Positions 12,544 to 23,817 of a DNA stretch of 64,000 nucleotides are shown one piece after another. A program made the translations under genes and the position numbers. The notes under the pieces are model-generated. The model ran no database searches. It had not been told where the DNA came from and worked only from the letters and a program-made list of their open reading frames with translations. The DNA lies in the NCBI GenBank assembly GCA_001910725.1, contig MJGA01000013.1:496001-560000 (forward strand), written 5' to 3'. This stretch comes from Phanerodontia chrysosporium (Eukaryota > Basidiomycota > Agaricomycetes > Polyporales > Phanerochaetaceae). How positions within the stretch are numbered: the first letter of the stretch is position 1; every line of letters starts with the position of its first letter.

Positions 12544-14461
12544 TCATTTCGCGTGCACATGCACGAACTGCCTCGTCCGCAGGCAAAACGCAACCAGCGT
12601 GCACAGCATTAACATGACCTGTCGACACACCGTCAGCACTTGATGCAGCCAGAAAGTCAGTGTTCTTGCTCACCGCCGAAATCCACCAGATTGCGCCCGG
12701 CGCCTTGTCGAGCGTGGCATTCAGGATCGGCGCGTAGAGCGGGCCCCGCAGGCCGATTGCAGCCGACTGCAGCACAGACAGCCCAGCGAGCACACGCCCG
12801 ACCTCACCAGGCGGGGCGGCCAGCGTGAGCAGCGCCTGCAGCGACGGTCCCGCCGGCGCGCCGAATGAGCTGATAATCGTTGCTGGGAGTACGCTCAGCG
12901 GGGTGCGGAGAATATCAATCTATGCGTGCACGGACCGAGGATGATTTCGCCGGCGTTGCGGCTGCGCTCGATAGCGACCATGCCCACAGCGTCGAGCACT
13001 AGGCCGATGCGAACAATAGTGAGCTCCTGCGAAATTGAGGTCGCCTCGGCTTCTGGAGAACCATGGCGGACCTCCTGCGGATTCTCGCTCAGCAGAGGCG
13101 TTGCCTCTTCGGGTGCCGAGGTAGTCGCGCTTTGAGGCTGTGGTTCTTTGCTGCGTGCGATGCATTGGTAGGCAGTAAGGAAGATTGGAAGCAGGAATAT
13201 GACAGAGATGGCGCGTGAAACAGACCAGGACGCGCTGATAATCGCAGCCTAAGTTTTGCATGTGAGTTGGGGTTCGAGGATGCAACTCGTCGAGGTACGT
13301 ACCTCGCTCGGCCCCAATCCAAACTTGGTATCGCAGTACGGGATGATGAAATTAAAGACGCCTACAGCTAACACGGTACCGGCCATGGCGATGGAGAGCA
13401 GCAGAAGCGGGGTGTGCTGGACGAGAACGATCATGGGCTCAAGCACAGCGCACGCAACGGAAAGCAGGCGCTGTACAAGCGACGTCTGCAGAGCGGGTCC
13501 ATTGGCCACCACGTCTTCGCTGGCGGTGTCCTCTGCAGCCGGCTCGCGCACTTCACGCACGACCAAGGCGAGATACGACAAGTACACCGCCCAGACGAGG
13601 ACGGAGCCGGAAAAATTGGCGGCGTAGAGCCCTTGGTCGAGAAGCAGTCCGCTGAAGAGAGGGCCAATAGCGTTGCCCGCCCACCACATGACGAGCGCGA
13701 GCCCCATGTAGTACGAGCGCTCGCGCGGCGCGGTCGTGTCTGCGAGGAACGCGTTCTGGCCAGCGAGCACGACAGAGAAACCACCGCCGAGCCCCTGCAG
13801 CACCGCCGCGAGTTGGAGTGGCCATGGTTTTCGCAGCACTGGCGTGACGGCTAGCGGGGTAGTAGTGAATCAGTGCCAGGCGAGAACGCCATATGTGCTG
13901 CGACGCACCACACAGCGCGAACCAGGCGTCCCCGAGCATATTGAGCGCGACAGCGAGCCCCAACGCCCGCTTGCGACCGCGTACGTCCGAGAGTCGGCCG
14001 TACGGACCCGAGAGGACGATGCTGAGGACGGCCAGGAGAGTGGTGAAGACCGCAATGTCGGTCGAGTACGCCTTCTGCACAGCGGGCGCGCGGCAAAGGT
14101 CGTCCTCGGGCAGGTGCGGTGGTGCTGTCGCGCGGTACTCTTCACAGCGCACAGCGCGAAAGATGTATGTGCTCGGGAGGCCATCGAGCCCGACTGCGAG
14201 GGCCTGGAGAAAGGCGAGAGGTAGGACGGCGGAAGGACGCGCGCGCCATTCGTGGAGAGCGGAGAGAAGTTTGTGCATATGCAGGTTCGGGCTCGTCGCC
14301 GCCTTAGTCCGGTGCAGAAAGGTGACTGAAGACCGACGTTGACTGGCACACTTGAGTTGTTTTGTATATGAAGGTCTAGAAAGATAAGTAGGTGCCTCCG
14401 ATGCGACGTCGCACACCATCCTCAGTGTAGCGCTGCTCAGGCTATCACCGGCGAGCAGCAT
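12544..14461 (-). CDS. MFS transporter (12-helix facilitator)
   Basis: Membrane carrier of the major facilitator superfamily. The first visible helix is AVLPLAFLQALAVGLDGLPS. Next come VFTTLLAVLSIVLSGPYGRL and SDVRGRKRALGLAVALNMLG, the conserved loop 2-3 signature (G..SD..GRK). Later helices include LQLAAVLQGLGGGFSVVLAG, MWWAGNAIGPLFSGLLLDQG, and the C-terminal half VLEPMIVLV / LLLLSIAMAGTVLAVGVFNF. Introns lie near 13860, 13290, 12920 and 12620; the last exon ends VMLMLCTLVAFCLRTRQFV with TGA at 12546-12544. The arrangement resembles SLC46-like or general-substrate MFS proteins of mushrooms. The substrate is unknown. The start at 14461 is the first in-frame ATG; a start nearer MHKLLSALHEW is possible. 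Confidence 0.8.
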
Positions 14462-15335
14462 GCGTTCTTTCTAAGGGCCCTGAGACATTGAGCATGGACG
14501 CAGCAGAATGTACGCAGTGTATACAAGATAAAATCATGGGCGGGCGGGAGGTTGATGTTCAACGTTCAACGTCGTCGTTGAGCGTGAGGGCGGGATGTGA
14601 GACACGGCGCTCCGCGTCCTCTGGATCTCCCGCTGCCACGGTCGCTGCACTTCTGAGGACAAACCCAACGCGCGAGTGATGGCAAAAAATATAACAAACC
14701 TGCTTTACGGAGAATGTGCAAGGCGGCAGGTGGGTAGGACGGGGCGTGGTGCGGCTCTGCATTCATAGACGTTACAGATCTCGCCGTTGACTGATGTCCA
14801 GAACTGAGCGGCACTCAGCACTATCGTACCAAACGCAGTAGAATCTCATTATTGCTCTCAGTCTTTTCGCAACCCATAAGGTACGTGCCAGATAGCTCTC
14901 GCACCAGCTATGTCTTCTATACTGAGTATCATCCGCGCACCTCATCCAGGCGCGCACGTGCGCATGCGCACACTGTTCGCTTAATCGCAAGCCAGCTACA
15001 ATTTCGCTCTGGACAGCTCTGAAACGAAGCACTACGAGCAGTACCACTGCTAAGCGATTCAGCCGACATAGGCCGGTGAACCCAGCAGTTCTAGTGACGA
15101 GAAATGCGATTCGCCGTGTAGAGCCATTGAGGTGATTGGTACGAGGACGCAGTGCTTTGGGCACAGTGGAGACGGGAGCCTGGTCGATGCGGACTAAGCA
15201 CTCTTCAAAACCCGTGAAGGGGACTTGCGGCGTAGATGTATGCAAACGACGACAAATTAGTCTAAGCAGAATAGTAGACAGCGCGACTGACGCGGGTTGA
15301 GCCTTAGCAATTTGAGAATGATAAGCTACGCACCA
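14462..15335. other. Intergenic, nothing recognised
   Basis: It holds the upstream side of the MFS gene and the 3' side of uL5m. Several short frames occur on both strands without domains. Confidence 0.5.
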
Positions 15336-16310
15336 TTATGCCCTAACGAATGGTATTTGGAACCCAGACAACAGCTGCCTGACCCTATTTTGTGCACCCT
15401 CTCCCCTCGCGCTTGTGATGAAGTGTATGTGCATACCATAGTTTCTGGGGTACGCGTCGAGGTTGTACTCAATCTGCGGGAAGAGACCCATGGCCATAGG
15501 CGGGAGACCGAACGAGACCACACCGGACGCCGCGCTGGCTGAGAAAAGCGACGAGGATGGACGGGGCAGCGGGATGCCGTTGAACTCCCGGATGCGCGGA
15601 AGGACAAAGTGCACGAGGGTGCCAATGAAGTCGTACATGTAGGGGCCTTTGAGGTCGACCTTGACACCAACAGGCGCGTTCCGTCGCATCCAGCCCTGAA
15701 CCTGCTTTTTACCGCGGACGATTTGGACACCCTCGGTCTGGCGCTGGCCGCCCTGTTCGTTCGAAAGACCCGAGATGGCGCGGAAGGCCATGATAGCGCC
15801 GAGCAGATGGCTCTTGCTTTGGAGAGCGTCCTTGACCATCGTGTGCAGCTGAATCCGCTCGAGTTCAATCACGTTCTCGTAGGTCACCGGCGGGAGGGCC
15901 TGGCGCGTCCAGGCAAAGCTTCCTCCGATGGGCGGGTTGTAACGGTGCTTGACGTACGGGTCCTCCGGGTCGTACGAAAGACGAATCTTGCGCGGCGGCT
16001 TGGAGTCTGCCGGCTTGTGGGTGTAGGTCATGTACATGAGGTCGTCCCGGAGTGTATTGTAGTAGTGGTCGGCGACGCGGGACTGGTGCGTGTCGCGGAC
16101 GATGATATGGACATGTGGTATGGGAAGGTCGTTTTCGTCACGCTTGAGAGGCTTTTTGGGAGTGAGGACCTTGGCTCGCCTGGTAGCGACGACTACCCGC
16201 CATGGACGTTTCGGCTTCGCTGCTGAGCGTGCAGCTTTGACTGCTGGTGCAGCACTCATCTGGCTCGTTTTAAACAAGAGGCTCAGGCGGCGAGGTATCG
16301 CGAAGCTCAC
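15336..16310 (-). CDS. MRPL7: Mitochondrial large-subunit ribosomal protein uL5m (MRPL7-type)
   Basis: Intronless 324-residue protein. The N-terminus MSFAIPRRLSLLFKT is basic and amphipathic, as expected for mitochondrial import. The ribosomal L5 features are RIQLHTMVKDALQSKSHLLG (N-terminal half), a central RGKKQVQGWMRRNAPVGVKV (5S rRNA-binding fold) and the conserved end YGMHIHFITSARGEGAQN, GFQIPFVRA. Known members sit in the central protuberance of the mitoribosome. The gene is complete, unbroken and highly conserved, which makes it a useful reference for coding quality in this window. Confidence 0.93.
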   Translation of the reverse strand: MSFAIPRRLSLLFKTSQMSAAPAVKAARSAAKPKRPWRVVVATRRAKVLTPKKPLKRDENDLPIPHVHIIVRDTHQSRVADHYYNTLRDDLMYMTYTHKPADSKPPRKIRLSYDPEDPYVKHRYNPPIGGSFAWTRQALPPVTYENVIELERIQLHTMVKDALQSKSHLLGAIMAFRAISGLSNEQGGQRQTEGVQIVRGKKQVQGWMRRNAPVGVKVDLKGPYMYDFIGTLVHFVLPRIREFNGIPLPRPSSSLFSASAASGVVSFGLPPMAMGLFPQIEYNLDAYPRNYGMHIHFITSARGEGAQNRVRQLLSGFQIPFVRA

Positions 16311-16809
16311 CAGGCTGGCCGGTACGGGACGGGTGGATGACGGACGGAGGTCGAATTGAGCTCTCCGAGCTCAAGTAATGGCGCGGGGAAGAAAATACCA
16401 ACTGAGATAAGTGCACTGAATCACTGGGGTAAACGACCAAGTGAAGTGTGTTAGCCTTGCTTCTTACAAAGCGTCTAGCTGGTCAATTCCAGTAACGAAA
16501 TGTCGGTAAGGCATGTAAGCAAGTTATAGCGCCTATCATCTTTCCCAACCAACTTCCTCAGTCAGAGGTTGTAGATCGTGATCGACGCTGTGCACGACGA
16601 GTTGAAGGTTTCTTTCGGTCGAAGCCCTCCTGGACGACATGTTTTCCACATCACACACGGGTGCTGGAGGTAGTGCTGCCCTCTTCTCGCAGGTGCAAAT
16701 TCCAAGGTGTTCCTAGCAACTTGCAATCTCTGGACATTATAAATTTGCTAGTGAACGACGTCGTATATAGTGCCCAGGTACGCCTTTCCGCCTCTCTCTT
16801 GCGACGACA
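16311..16809. other. Intergenic, nothing recognised
   Basis: Separates the divergently oriented uL5m gene and a plus-strand F-box pseudogene. No distinct motif was found. Confidence 0.4.
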
Positions 16810-17580
16810 ATGGACGACGTACTTTCAGATGAGACCCTACGCGAGATTCTCTTGAACAACATCGCTTTCTCCCGCGACACCTTCTTTTCATTCGACAGGC
16901 CACCATTCCAGTAACAAGGCGGACCCTCGCCTTGCCTATCTGCTGCTCGTCTCAAGCGATGGCTCCATGTCGGCAGCCCGCTGCTTTTTGAATCCGTTCA
17001 ACTCTCAACCCCAGAGCACGCCTTAGTCCTCGCCGAGCTCTTTCGCGCGCACTCGCATATTGGTCAGGCCGTGCGCTGCCTTCGGCTGGAAGGCGGCTAC
17101 GGGAAGCACCTCGCACATATCGCGAAGCTTGCTACGAAGCTGCACAGCATATACATTGACCTGCAGATCAAGTCTTGCGATAGCATTGCGGGCTGAAGAA
17201 GGCTCTCCCCGTCTTCAATCCCGTGCGTCTGTACATCCAGGAGGCCCAGAAACCCAACAATAATGTCGTGAAGGCTCGTACCCTTGTGTACGCCCACGCC
17301 AGGGACGTCTGGAAGAATGTAGTAAGTAGCAGCACTCTTGATGTATGCAGATGCGCTTACTCATGCGGCTATAACAGCGGATTATGCGTCTGTCGAACAA
17401 TTACTACGACACGATGAACCCACAGGGACTTGGTGCTGTTGCTTCCTGTTCTATGGAAGAGTTAGTCTGCGCCGTGGTCAGATGAGATTCAGACCCGCTG
17501 CTCCGCAGCTGAAGCGGGTAGTGTGTCGAGGTACAACCTTGGAGTCGGGAGTACGACAGATTCTCTCGGAAAATGAGTAG
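16810..17580 (+). pseudogene. Degenerate F-box-like gene copy
   Basis: Begins MDDVLSDETLREILLNNIAF, clearly related to the copy at 9937-10894, but breaks early. An in-frame TAA follows PPFQ near 16912. A base is lost in the LLLVSKRWL segment near 16953 and another near 17188 (GGG CTG became GG CTG before KKALPVFNPVRLYIQEAQ). The readable pieces AVRCLRLEGGYGKHLAHIAK and LKRVVCRGTTLESGVRQIL are close to that relative. Several independent lesions, including a stop, support a true pseudogene that arose from a nearby F-box-like gene. Confidence 0.75.
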
Positions 17581-18427
17581 CACCTGCAGTCACGGATATC
17601 CTTCATACGCAATGGACATGACCGTCATGGGTACGTCTCTCTATTCTCATGCGGTGACTGCGGTGACTAATTTCGCATCACAGAGAATACATACAGTTCA
17701 TTCTAGATTAAGAGTAGCTTCAGAGCATCGTTTTTGGCACCCACGCCCCGTCAGCTATTATTCAAGCGATGACCTAGAAATAGAACTCAGGTGCGCTCGC
17801 GGAGGACGACCAAAGGCTGTCGACTGTATGCAAGGCGCGATGCCGGACCGACTCACTATGGTGTCTGGCCATTCGCAACTCAAAGAGACTCATTTCCGAA
17901 AAGCCGTAAGGTGGGAACGCCACCTGCCCTCGATGAACGCCCGTATTTGCACACAGTCTCCTCGTTGACCCTAAGCGAAACGAGACGGCGGGAGTCACCA
18001 GCACTGCGATGCTCCACATTGCGGGAACGCGATCGCTGACACGTGGGACTGTTTATAGCACATCGTTGAGTCGTCTGGTCTATTCAAGGCACACGAGGAC
18101 TCACATTCTTCGACAGGCAATGTCTCGCATCACGCTGAATCATGCACCGAGGAGGCGCGCCGGCGGGCGGCGGGCGCTGCTACTCATTGCCTGTGCGGAT
18201 GATTCAGCTTGTCTGCCAGTGTCCAGGCTCCTTTGGTGCCTCTCGGGGTCCTCGAGTGAGCACGAGGGAAGGTGAGAGCGCGGGATTCCTTGGTTTGGGT
18301 TGTGTGTGACCGCATCATCGAAACAGACTTCCACCTCAAGCAGACTCGAAATCCACCGCAGTCCACTCGACTAAATTCTTTGACCACAAGACTTGGGTCA
18401 TGTATGACCAGGAAACGGGCGTATGGG
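17581..18427. other. Unassigned sequence upstream of glycine-rich gene L1
   Basis: No coding family recognised. The conserved promoter of L1 begins at its right end. Confidence 0.4.
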
Positions 18428-18676
18428 GTTTCAACCAGCAGTGGCGGTATACCGCGACCCTCACCCAGACCCAGACAAGCACGTTTGCGCCCCAAAAAGC
18501 CCCAACACTCTCCAACCGAGACAACACGCAGTATGGCTGTTCAACCAAGGTAGCAAATTGGACTTGACGTGGCTGCAGGCTCACTCTCTGACATGGTTGC
18601 AAGCCCAGCCTACCGGGACGATCGTGTCTGGCCGATGGTGTGGCACGCGAATCGCACATCTACTGCTGTATAAAAG
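18428..18676 (+). promoter_or_regulatory. Conserved promoter of glycine-rich gene L1
   Basis: Module A (18428-18456) reads GTTTCAACCAGCAGTGGCGG then TATACCGC. Module B (18531-18546) is TATGGCTGTTCAA. Module C (18617-18638) is GACGATCGTGTCTGGCCGAT. The TATA box TATAAAAG is at 18669-18676, 158 bases before the ATG. The same modules, in the same order, precede the other three glycine-rich genes. Confidence 0.8.
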
Positions 18677-18826
18677 GCAGAGAGCCGAAGACTCCAACCT
18701 TCACTGCAGGACGCCCCTAGCACTCGTCAAATCTTCGTCCTTCTCGATAGATCTTCGCCCAGCTCAGCTTCTATCATACGCCTTCGCAATTATTTATCCT
18801 CCGACCTCCCCTCTATTTATTGAAAA

Positions 18827-20509
18827 ATGCGGAGCTCCTTCGTAAACTTCGTAATCCTCGCGGCTACCCTTGTCCCCGCCCTTGCCCATCCTGTTGCGCT
18901 GGGTCGCAACGGTGGCCTCGCTAAGAGTGAGTTGCATCTTCATGTGCATGTCATTCCTGTCCTCAACTGTTGTATAGGGCGCAACGCCGACGGCGGTCAC
19001 GTCATCACTGGCAATGGCGGCTTTGGTGGCGACGGCACCGTGTTCGGCAACGGAGGCGACGGCGGCGATGGCGGCGACGCCAAGGGCGGAAATGCCGGCC
19101 ACTCCATCTTTGGTGACGCCAACGGCGGAACCGTGCAAGCCGGCAACGGTGGCGATGGTGGCGACGGCGACAGTGACGACATCCTGCGCCGTTTCTTCAA
19201 CGGCGGAAACGGCGGAAACGGCGGCAATGCCCACGGCGGGAACGGCGGAAACAGTATTCGTGAGTCTTGACTCTCTACAGGGGAATACTTCCACCGTCTA
19301 ACTTGCATTCCTACAGTGGGCAACGTCAACGGCGGTAAGGTAAACGCCGGAAACGGAGGCAATGGTGGCGAAGGCTCCTTCGGCGACGGTGGCGACGGTG
19401 GCGACGGTGGTGACGCTCATGGCGGAAACGGCGGCTTCTCGCCCTTCGGCGACGCCAATGGCGGCACTGTCAACGCCGGTAACGGCGGCGACGGCGGCGA
19501 CGGCGACTTCCGGCGCCGGCGTTTCTTCGATGGTGGTAACGGAGGAAGCGGAGGAAACGCTCATGGTGGCAATGGCGGGCACAGTATCTGTGAGTCTTCG
19601 GTGTTTAGTGAACGCGATGCCTTGCTAACTCGTTTTTCCTCAGTGGGCAACGTCAACGGCGGTAAGGTGAACGCCGGCAACGGAGGCAATGGTGGCGAAG
19701 GCTCCTTCGGCGACGGCGGTGACGGTGGCGATGGCGGCGATGCCCGTGGCGGAAACGGCGGCTCTTCGTTCTTCGGCGACGCCAATGGCGGTACCGTCAA
19801 CGCCGGTGACGGCGGCGACGGCGGCGACAGTGACTTCCGGCGCCGGCGTTTCTTCGACGGTGGTAACGGAGGAAACGGCGGAAACGCTCATGGCGGCAAC
19901 GGCGGGAACAGCATCTGTGAGCTTTTGGTCTCTAGCTGTGAACGCAGTGCCTTGCTCACTCTTGTTTCCCCAGTGGGTAACGTCAACGGTGGCAAGGTGA
20001 ACGCCGGAAACGGAGGCGATGGTGGCGAAGGCTCCTTCTTCAGCGACGGTGGCGACGGTGGCGACGGCGGTAACGCTCGTGGCGGGAACGGCGGCCACTC
20101 GTTCTTCGGCGATGCCAACGGCGGTAATGTCAACGGCGGCGACGGCGGCGACGGTGGCGACAGCGATTTCCGCCGCCGGCGTTTCTTCAACGGCGGTAAC
20201 GGAGGAGATGGTGGCAAGGCGCACGGCGGTAATGGAGGAAACAGCATCCGTAAGTTTCCCTCCTGTATTGCCGACAACTTGCCAAACTGATCACTGTCTG
20301 CACACCCAGTGGGCGACGCCAATGGCGGTAGGGTGAATGGCGGAAACGGAGGCAATGGCGGCGATGACTCCTTCTTCAGCGACGGTGGTGATGGTGGCGA
20401 CGGCGGTGACGCCCATGGCGGAAACGGCGGCCACTCGATCTTCGGAGATGCCAACGGCGGTACTGTCAACGCCGGCGACGGTGGTGACGGTGGCGACGGT
20501 GACTTCTGA
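18827..20509 (+). CDS. Secreted glycine-rich repeat protein L1
   Basis: Function unknown. A signal peptide (MRSSFVNFVILAATLVPALA) is followed by a short pro-region ending at a spliced KRR dibasic site. Then come five repeat units of about 70-90 residues, each dominated by GGDGGDGG, GGNAHGGNGG and FGDANGG blocks. Each unit is one exon. The separating introns (about 50-60 bases, GTGAGT or GTAAGT) all fall after the first base of a codon (SI/L-G), so the exons are symmetric. Units 1-4 hold one Arg cluster (LRRFF, then RRRRFF three times); unit 5 ends at GDGDF and stop. The frame is intact throughout, unlike L2-L4. The composition suggests a flexible extracellular protein processed by a Kex2-like protease, comparable in design to fungal Kex2-processed repeat proteins. 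Paralogues are at 22386, 25603 and 34105. Confidence 0.85.
18978..20509 (+). repeat. Tandem exon repeat array of L1 (five units)
   Basis: Unit starts lie near 18978, 19317, 19645, 19973 and 20310, so the period is about 330-340 bases including one intron. Each unit starts LGNVNGGKVNAGNGG or a variant. Neighbouring units are similar at DNA level in both exon and exon-edge sequence. Confidence 0.85.
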
Positions 20510-21980
20510 GCCATACACTGGCATTTTCCACTGGGAGCTCTTCGAGTTACCGCAGCTGCAGTCTGGGTAGCGACACTGGCAGTATCGAACTCACACTAGG
20601 GACTTGGCAATATTTATAGTATTCAGGCTGGTTCCTGTACAATACTGTGCCAGAGTACAACATCGGCCAGTTCACTCCCATCCCCCAGTCTCGCGATCGA
20701 CCCCTCAAGCAAAGGTTGATCGGTGAGTTGTTTCCCCAACTCGTGCGACCATCCATTCCAGTTCGTGCTGCTTTCAACTTCGCCCGATGCGGGTCCACCG
20801 TCATTCTTCCAGCCGGGAAGCAGCTGTCGACACTCCCTCCCTATGTGACCACATGCCATTGTCGATACACGCCAGCGACGCGCCCGCATATCCATTGATT
20901 TACCCATGTGGTGCGACCTTACAACTCTGCAGCGAGTCGCGAAGTCCTGCGTGGGGGCGGACAAGGTATGTGCCTGGGGCTGTAACCTCGTTGTCGGCAC
21001 TCATCGCATATCCGATAGACTCGGAGAAGACGCATCTTCTCACGGTCGGGCATCCGTCGGTGCCTTTGCAGACGCTTGATCGAGGCCAGTCAAGGCCGAA
21101 AGCCTCCGAATTGTGAGTAGATTATTCCGTACGAGCTCCCTGTCATATTCATCGAGTTAATGTTTGTCGCTGCAGGCGCGGTAGGAAGTGTTCGGCATCA
21201 CGATGCGCCCCGAGGTCACCCTAGGTGAGTACCCACACAATGCCGCGGTGCCCGCCTCGGCTGACGAAGCGCTCCTCCGCTCATTTTGCGCGCTATTGGG
21301 TTTGTCGCTGCAGTGCTCCTCTCTCTGACTGCCTCAACCAGCAAGATGGTGCGTGCACTGTCCATGTGCTCTCTCACACAATCGCTTCTGGTGATAGGCG
21401 GCCTACGAGACCCACGTTGGAGGGCACTCCTGAACTACTAGACACCGCGTTCCACAAACAGGAGGCGTGATCTACAAGGTTTCCCGGTGAGTAGGTGTCA
21501 CGAGTCCACGACTAGAGCCTAGCCTGAGGCTGACGGACCCACTGCGCAGCTACAGGTGGGGCTGCATGTGTTTGTTGAACAGTTGCTGGCCTTCTAACGC
21601 GCACCCAGCAGTTTGAGACGAGGACTTGTGCCTTGACAGGCTATGCACGACGACGCATCGACGTCCAGTGTTACGCTGCAGGTGCGGGAGCGGGCGGCAG
21701 AAGCTATCGGTCCCACGCTGATGCAAGTGGGCCTGGTGAGACCGATGCTGCCCCCGTAGCAGACTAGAGGAGGCCGTCCGCAGACAGCGAGCGCCTGCAG
21801 CTCGCCAGGTCGTCACGTGAGCGCGGCGGGGGGGCGGGACCGCGAGGTGCGTTGGCTCGAGTTGGGTACGACCACATCCGCGAAACAGTTTTTGCCATAG
21901 GAAACACTCAAAGCAGCCCCGGCGATTCACTCGACAAGCAGAACGACGACGTCAATTTATCAAAGAAACAAGCGTCTCGA
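20510..21980 (+). other. Unassigned stretch with intron-like signals
   Basis: Several good donor/acceptor pairs occur: GTGAGTAG (21113) to GCTGCAG (21176), GTGAGTAC (21222) to GCTGCAG (21312), GTGCGTGC (21346) to GATAG (21400), and GTGAGTAG (21487) to GCGCAG (21549). The exons between them are tiny and do not translate into a recognisable family; in-frame stops appear. This may be the remains of an intron-rich gene. Confidence 0.3.
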
Positions 21981-22244
21981 GTTTCAACGAGCAGCGGCGG
22001 TATGCCGCACTCCTCCTCGGTGAAGCACGCACGCGCGTCAGAGGCTCCACAACGCCCTCAGTCTTCACGCCGTACAGGATATGGCTGTTCAAGTAGGTTG
22101 CAGGCCCGGCTTGTCACCGTTGCAGGCGCGTCCCGACCCCGTTGCAGGCCCACTCTGACATCGTCGCGTGTCCAGCCCGCCAGCGCGATCGTGTCTGGCC
22201 GATGGCCATCGCACGAGAATATCCAATCCGCCGCCGCATAAAAG
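21981..22244 (+). promoter_or_regulatory. Conserved promoter of glycine-rich gene L2
   Basis: Module A at 21981-22008 (GTTTCAACGAGCAGCGGCGG then TATGCCGC), module B at 22080-22094 (TATGGCTGTTCAAGT), module C at 22186-22205 (CGATCGTGTCTGGCCGATGG), a CCAAT box at 22223-22227, and a TATA-like CATAAAAG at 22237-22244, which is 149 bases before the ATG. Confidence 0.8.
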
Positions 22245-22385
22245 GCAGCGCGGCCAAGGGCCAGGAACCCCAGCTTCCAGCTCTTGGACGATTACAGCCT
22301 TCACATCTTCGGGCTCTGCACCCCATCTTCCTATCGCCTCTTTTATCGCTATTTATCGTCCACTCCTCCACTTCTCTGATCAAAC

Positions 22386-23817
22386 ATGCGTTTCTCCCTC
22401 GTGAACTTTGTTCTCCTCGCTACCGTTCTCTCTCCCGTCCTCGCATCTCCCGTTCCTAACGTCGGTGCCGGTGAGTTTCTATCTGCGTGTGGACATACAC
22501 CATCTTAACGGTTTGCACCTCCAGGTTACGGCGTCGTCGCTAGTAAGTACCCACACCTCCCGTGCACGGATGCCATCTCACCGCTTCGTCTTGTCAGGGA
22601 GCTCCGTTGTCACTGGTGTCAACGGCAAGGCTGGAGGCAGCGATGGAGGCGACGGCGGCGACGGCGGCAACGCTCACGGCGGCAACGGCGGCATCGGGTT
22701 TTGGGCAACGCCAACGGTGGCACCCTGAACGCCGGCAAGGGAGGCGATGGCGGCGATGGCGACAATGCAAGCGTCGCCGCTCTCCGAGTCCCAGTGGCGG
22801 AAACGGCGGCAAGGGCGGTAATGCGAAAGGAGGGAACGGCGGATTTGGCATCGGTGGGTCTTTCCACTTTGGCACGCGGACTTCGGACGCTGACTAGAAT
22901 TCATCTGCAGGGGGCAACGCCAACGGCGGGAAGTTGAACGCCGGCGATGGTGGAAATGGCGGTCACGGTTCTACTGACAACGGAGGCAGCGACGGCGGCG
23001 ACGGTGGTGACGGCGGTAATGCACACGGTGGCAACGGCGGCATCGGATTTTTGGGCAACGCCAACGGTGGCACCCTGACCGCCGGCAAGGAGGCGATGGC
23101 GGGGATGGCGACAATGGCAAGCGTCGCCGCTCTCCGAGTCCCAGTGGCGGAAACGGCGGCAAGGGCGGTAATGCGAAAGGAGGGAACGGCGGATTTGGCA
23201 TCGGTGGGTCTTTCCACTTTGGCACGCGGACTTCGGACGCTGACTAGAATTCATCTGCAGGGGGCAACGCCAACGGCGGGAAGTTGAACGCCGGCGATGG
23301 TGGAAATGGCGGTCACGGCTCTACCGACAACGGAGGCAGCGACGGCGGCGACGGCGGTGACGGCGGTAATGCACACGGTGGCAACGGCGGCATCGGGTTT
23401 TTGGGCAACGCCAACGGTGGTACTCTGACTGCCGGCAAGGGAGGCGATGGCGGCGATGGCGACAATGGCAAGCGTCGCCGCTCTCCGAGTCCCAGTGGCG
23501 GAAACGGCGGCAAGGGAGGGAATGCGAAAGGCGGGAACGGCGGAATTGGCATCGGTGGGTCCTTTCCCTTCGACATGCGGAATACGGATGCTGACTAGAA
23601 TTCGTCCGCAGGGAGCAGCGCTAACGGCGGACACTTGACCGCCGGCGATGGCGGCAACGGCGGTCACGGCTCCACCCAAAATGGAGGCGGCGACGGCGGC
23701 GACGGTGGCGACGGCGGTAATGCCCACGGCGGCAACGGCGGCCTAGGGTTCTTGGGTAGCGCCAACGGTGGCAACCTGACCGGCGGAAAGGGAGGCGATG
23801 GCGGCGACGACGACTGA
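22386..23817 (+). CDS. Secreted glycine-rich repeat protein L2, frame damaged in first units
   Basis: The signal peptide MRFSLVNFVLLATVLSPVLA is followed by two short exons, GAGYGVVA and GSSVVTGVNGKAGG, then four repeat units. Units contain DGGDGGDGGNAHGGNGG, FLGNANGGTLTAGKGGDGG and the basic site NGKRRRSPSPSGGNGG; the last unit ends GGDGGDDD at a stop. Introns between units are phase 1, as in L1. Unit 1 lacks one T (22699-22702) and one G (about 22767), and unit 2 lacks one G (about 23090), relative to the intact unit 3. So the gene is either a recent pseudogene or carries homopolymer errors. The Arg cluster sits at the same place within the unit as in L1 but is followed by SPSPSGG rather than FF. 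Confidence 0.7.
22740..23600 (+). repeat. Near-identical exon-intron duplications in L2
   Basis: About 210 bases around 22761-22971 recur almost unchanged at about 23110-23320, including the intron. The only clear differences are a missing G and synonymous changes at the far end. The period is about 350 bases. A third, slightly diverged copy follows around 23460-23600. Confidence 0.85.

Noticed and set aside
19298..20224. Long antisense frames rich in Ala/Val or Pro across the glycine-rich genes
   Set aside because: They mirror the GGN GAC repeat codons on the other strand and lack signal peptide, start context and exon structure.
18978..20509. Regular repeats as a possible CRISPR-like array or minisatellite
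   Set aside because: The repeats keep a reading frame, introns and splice sites, so they are coding exons of a eukaryotic gene.
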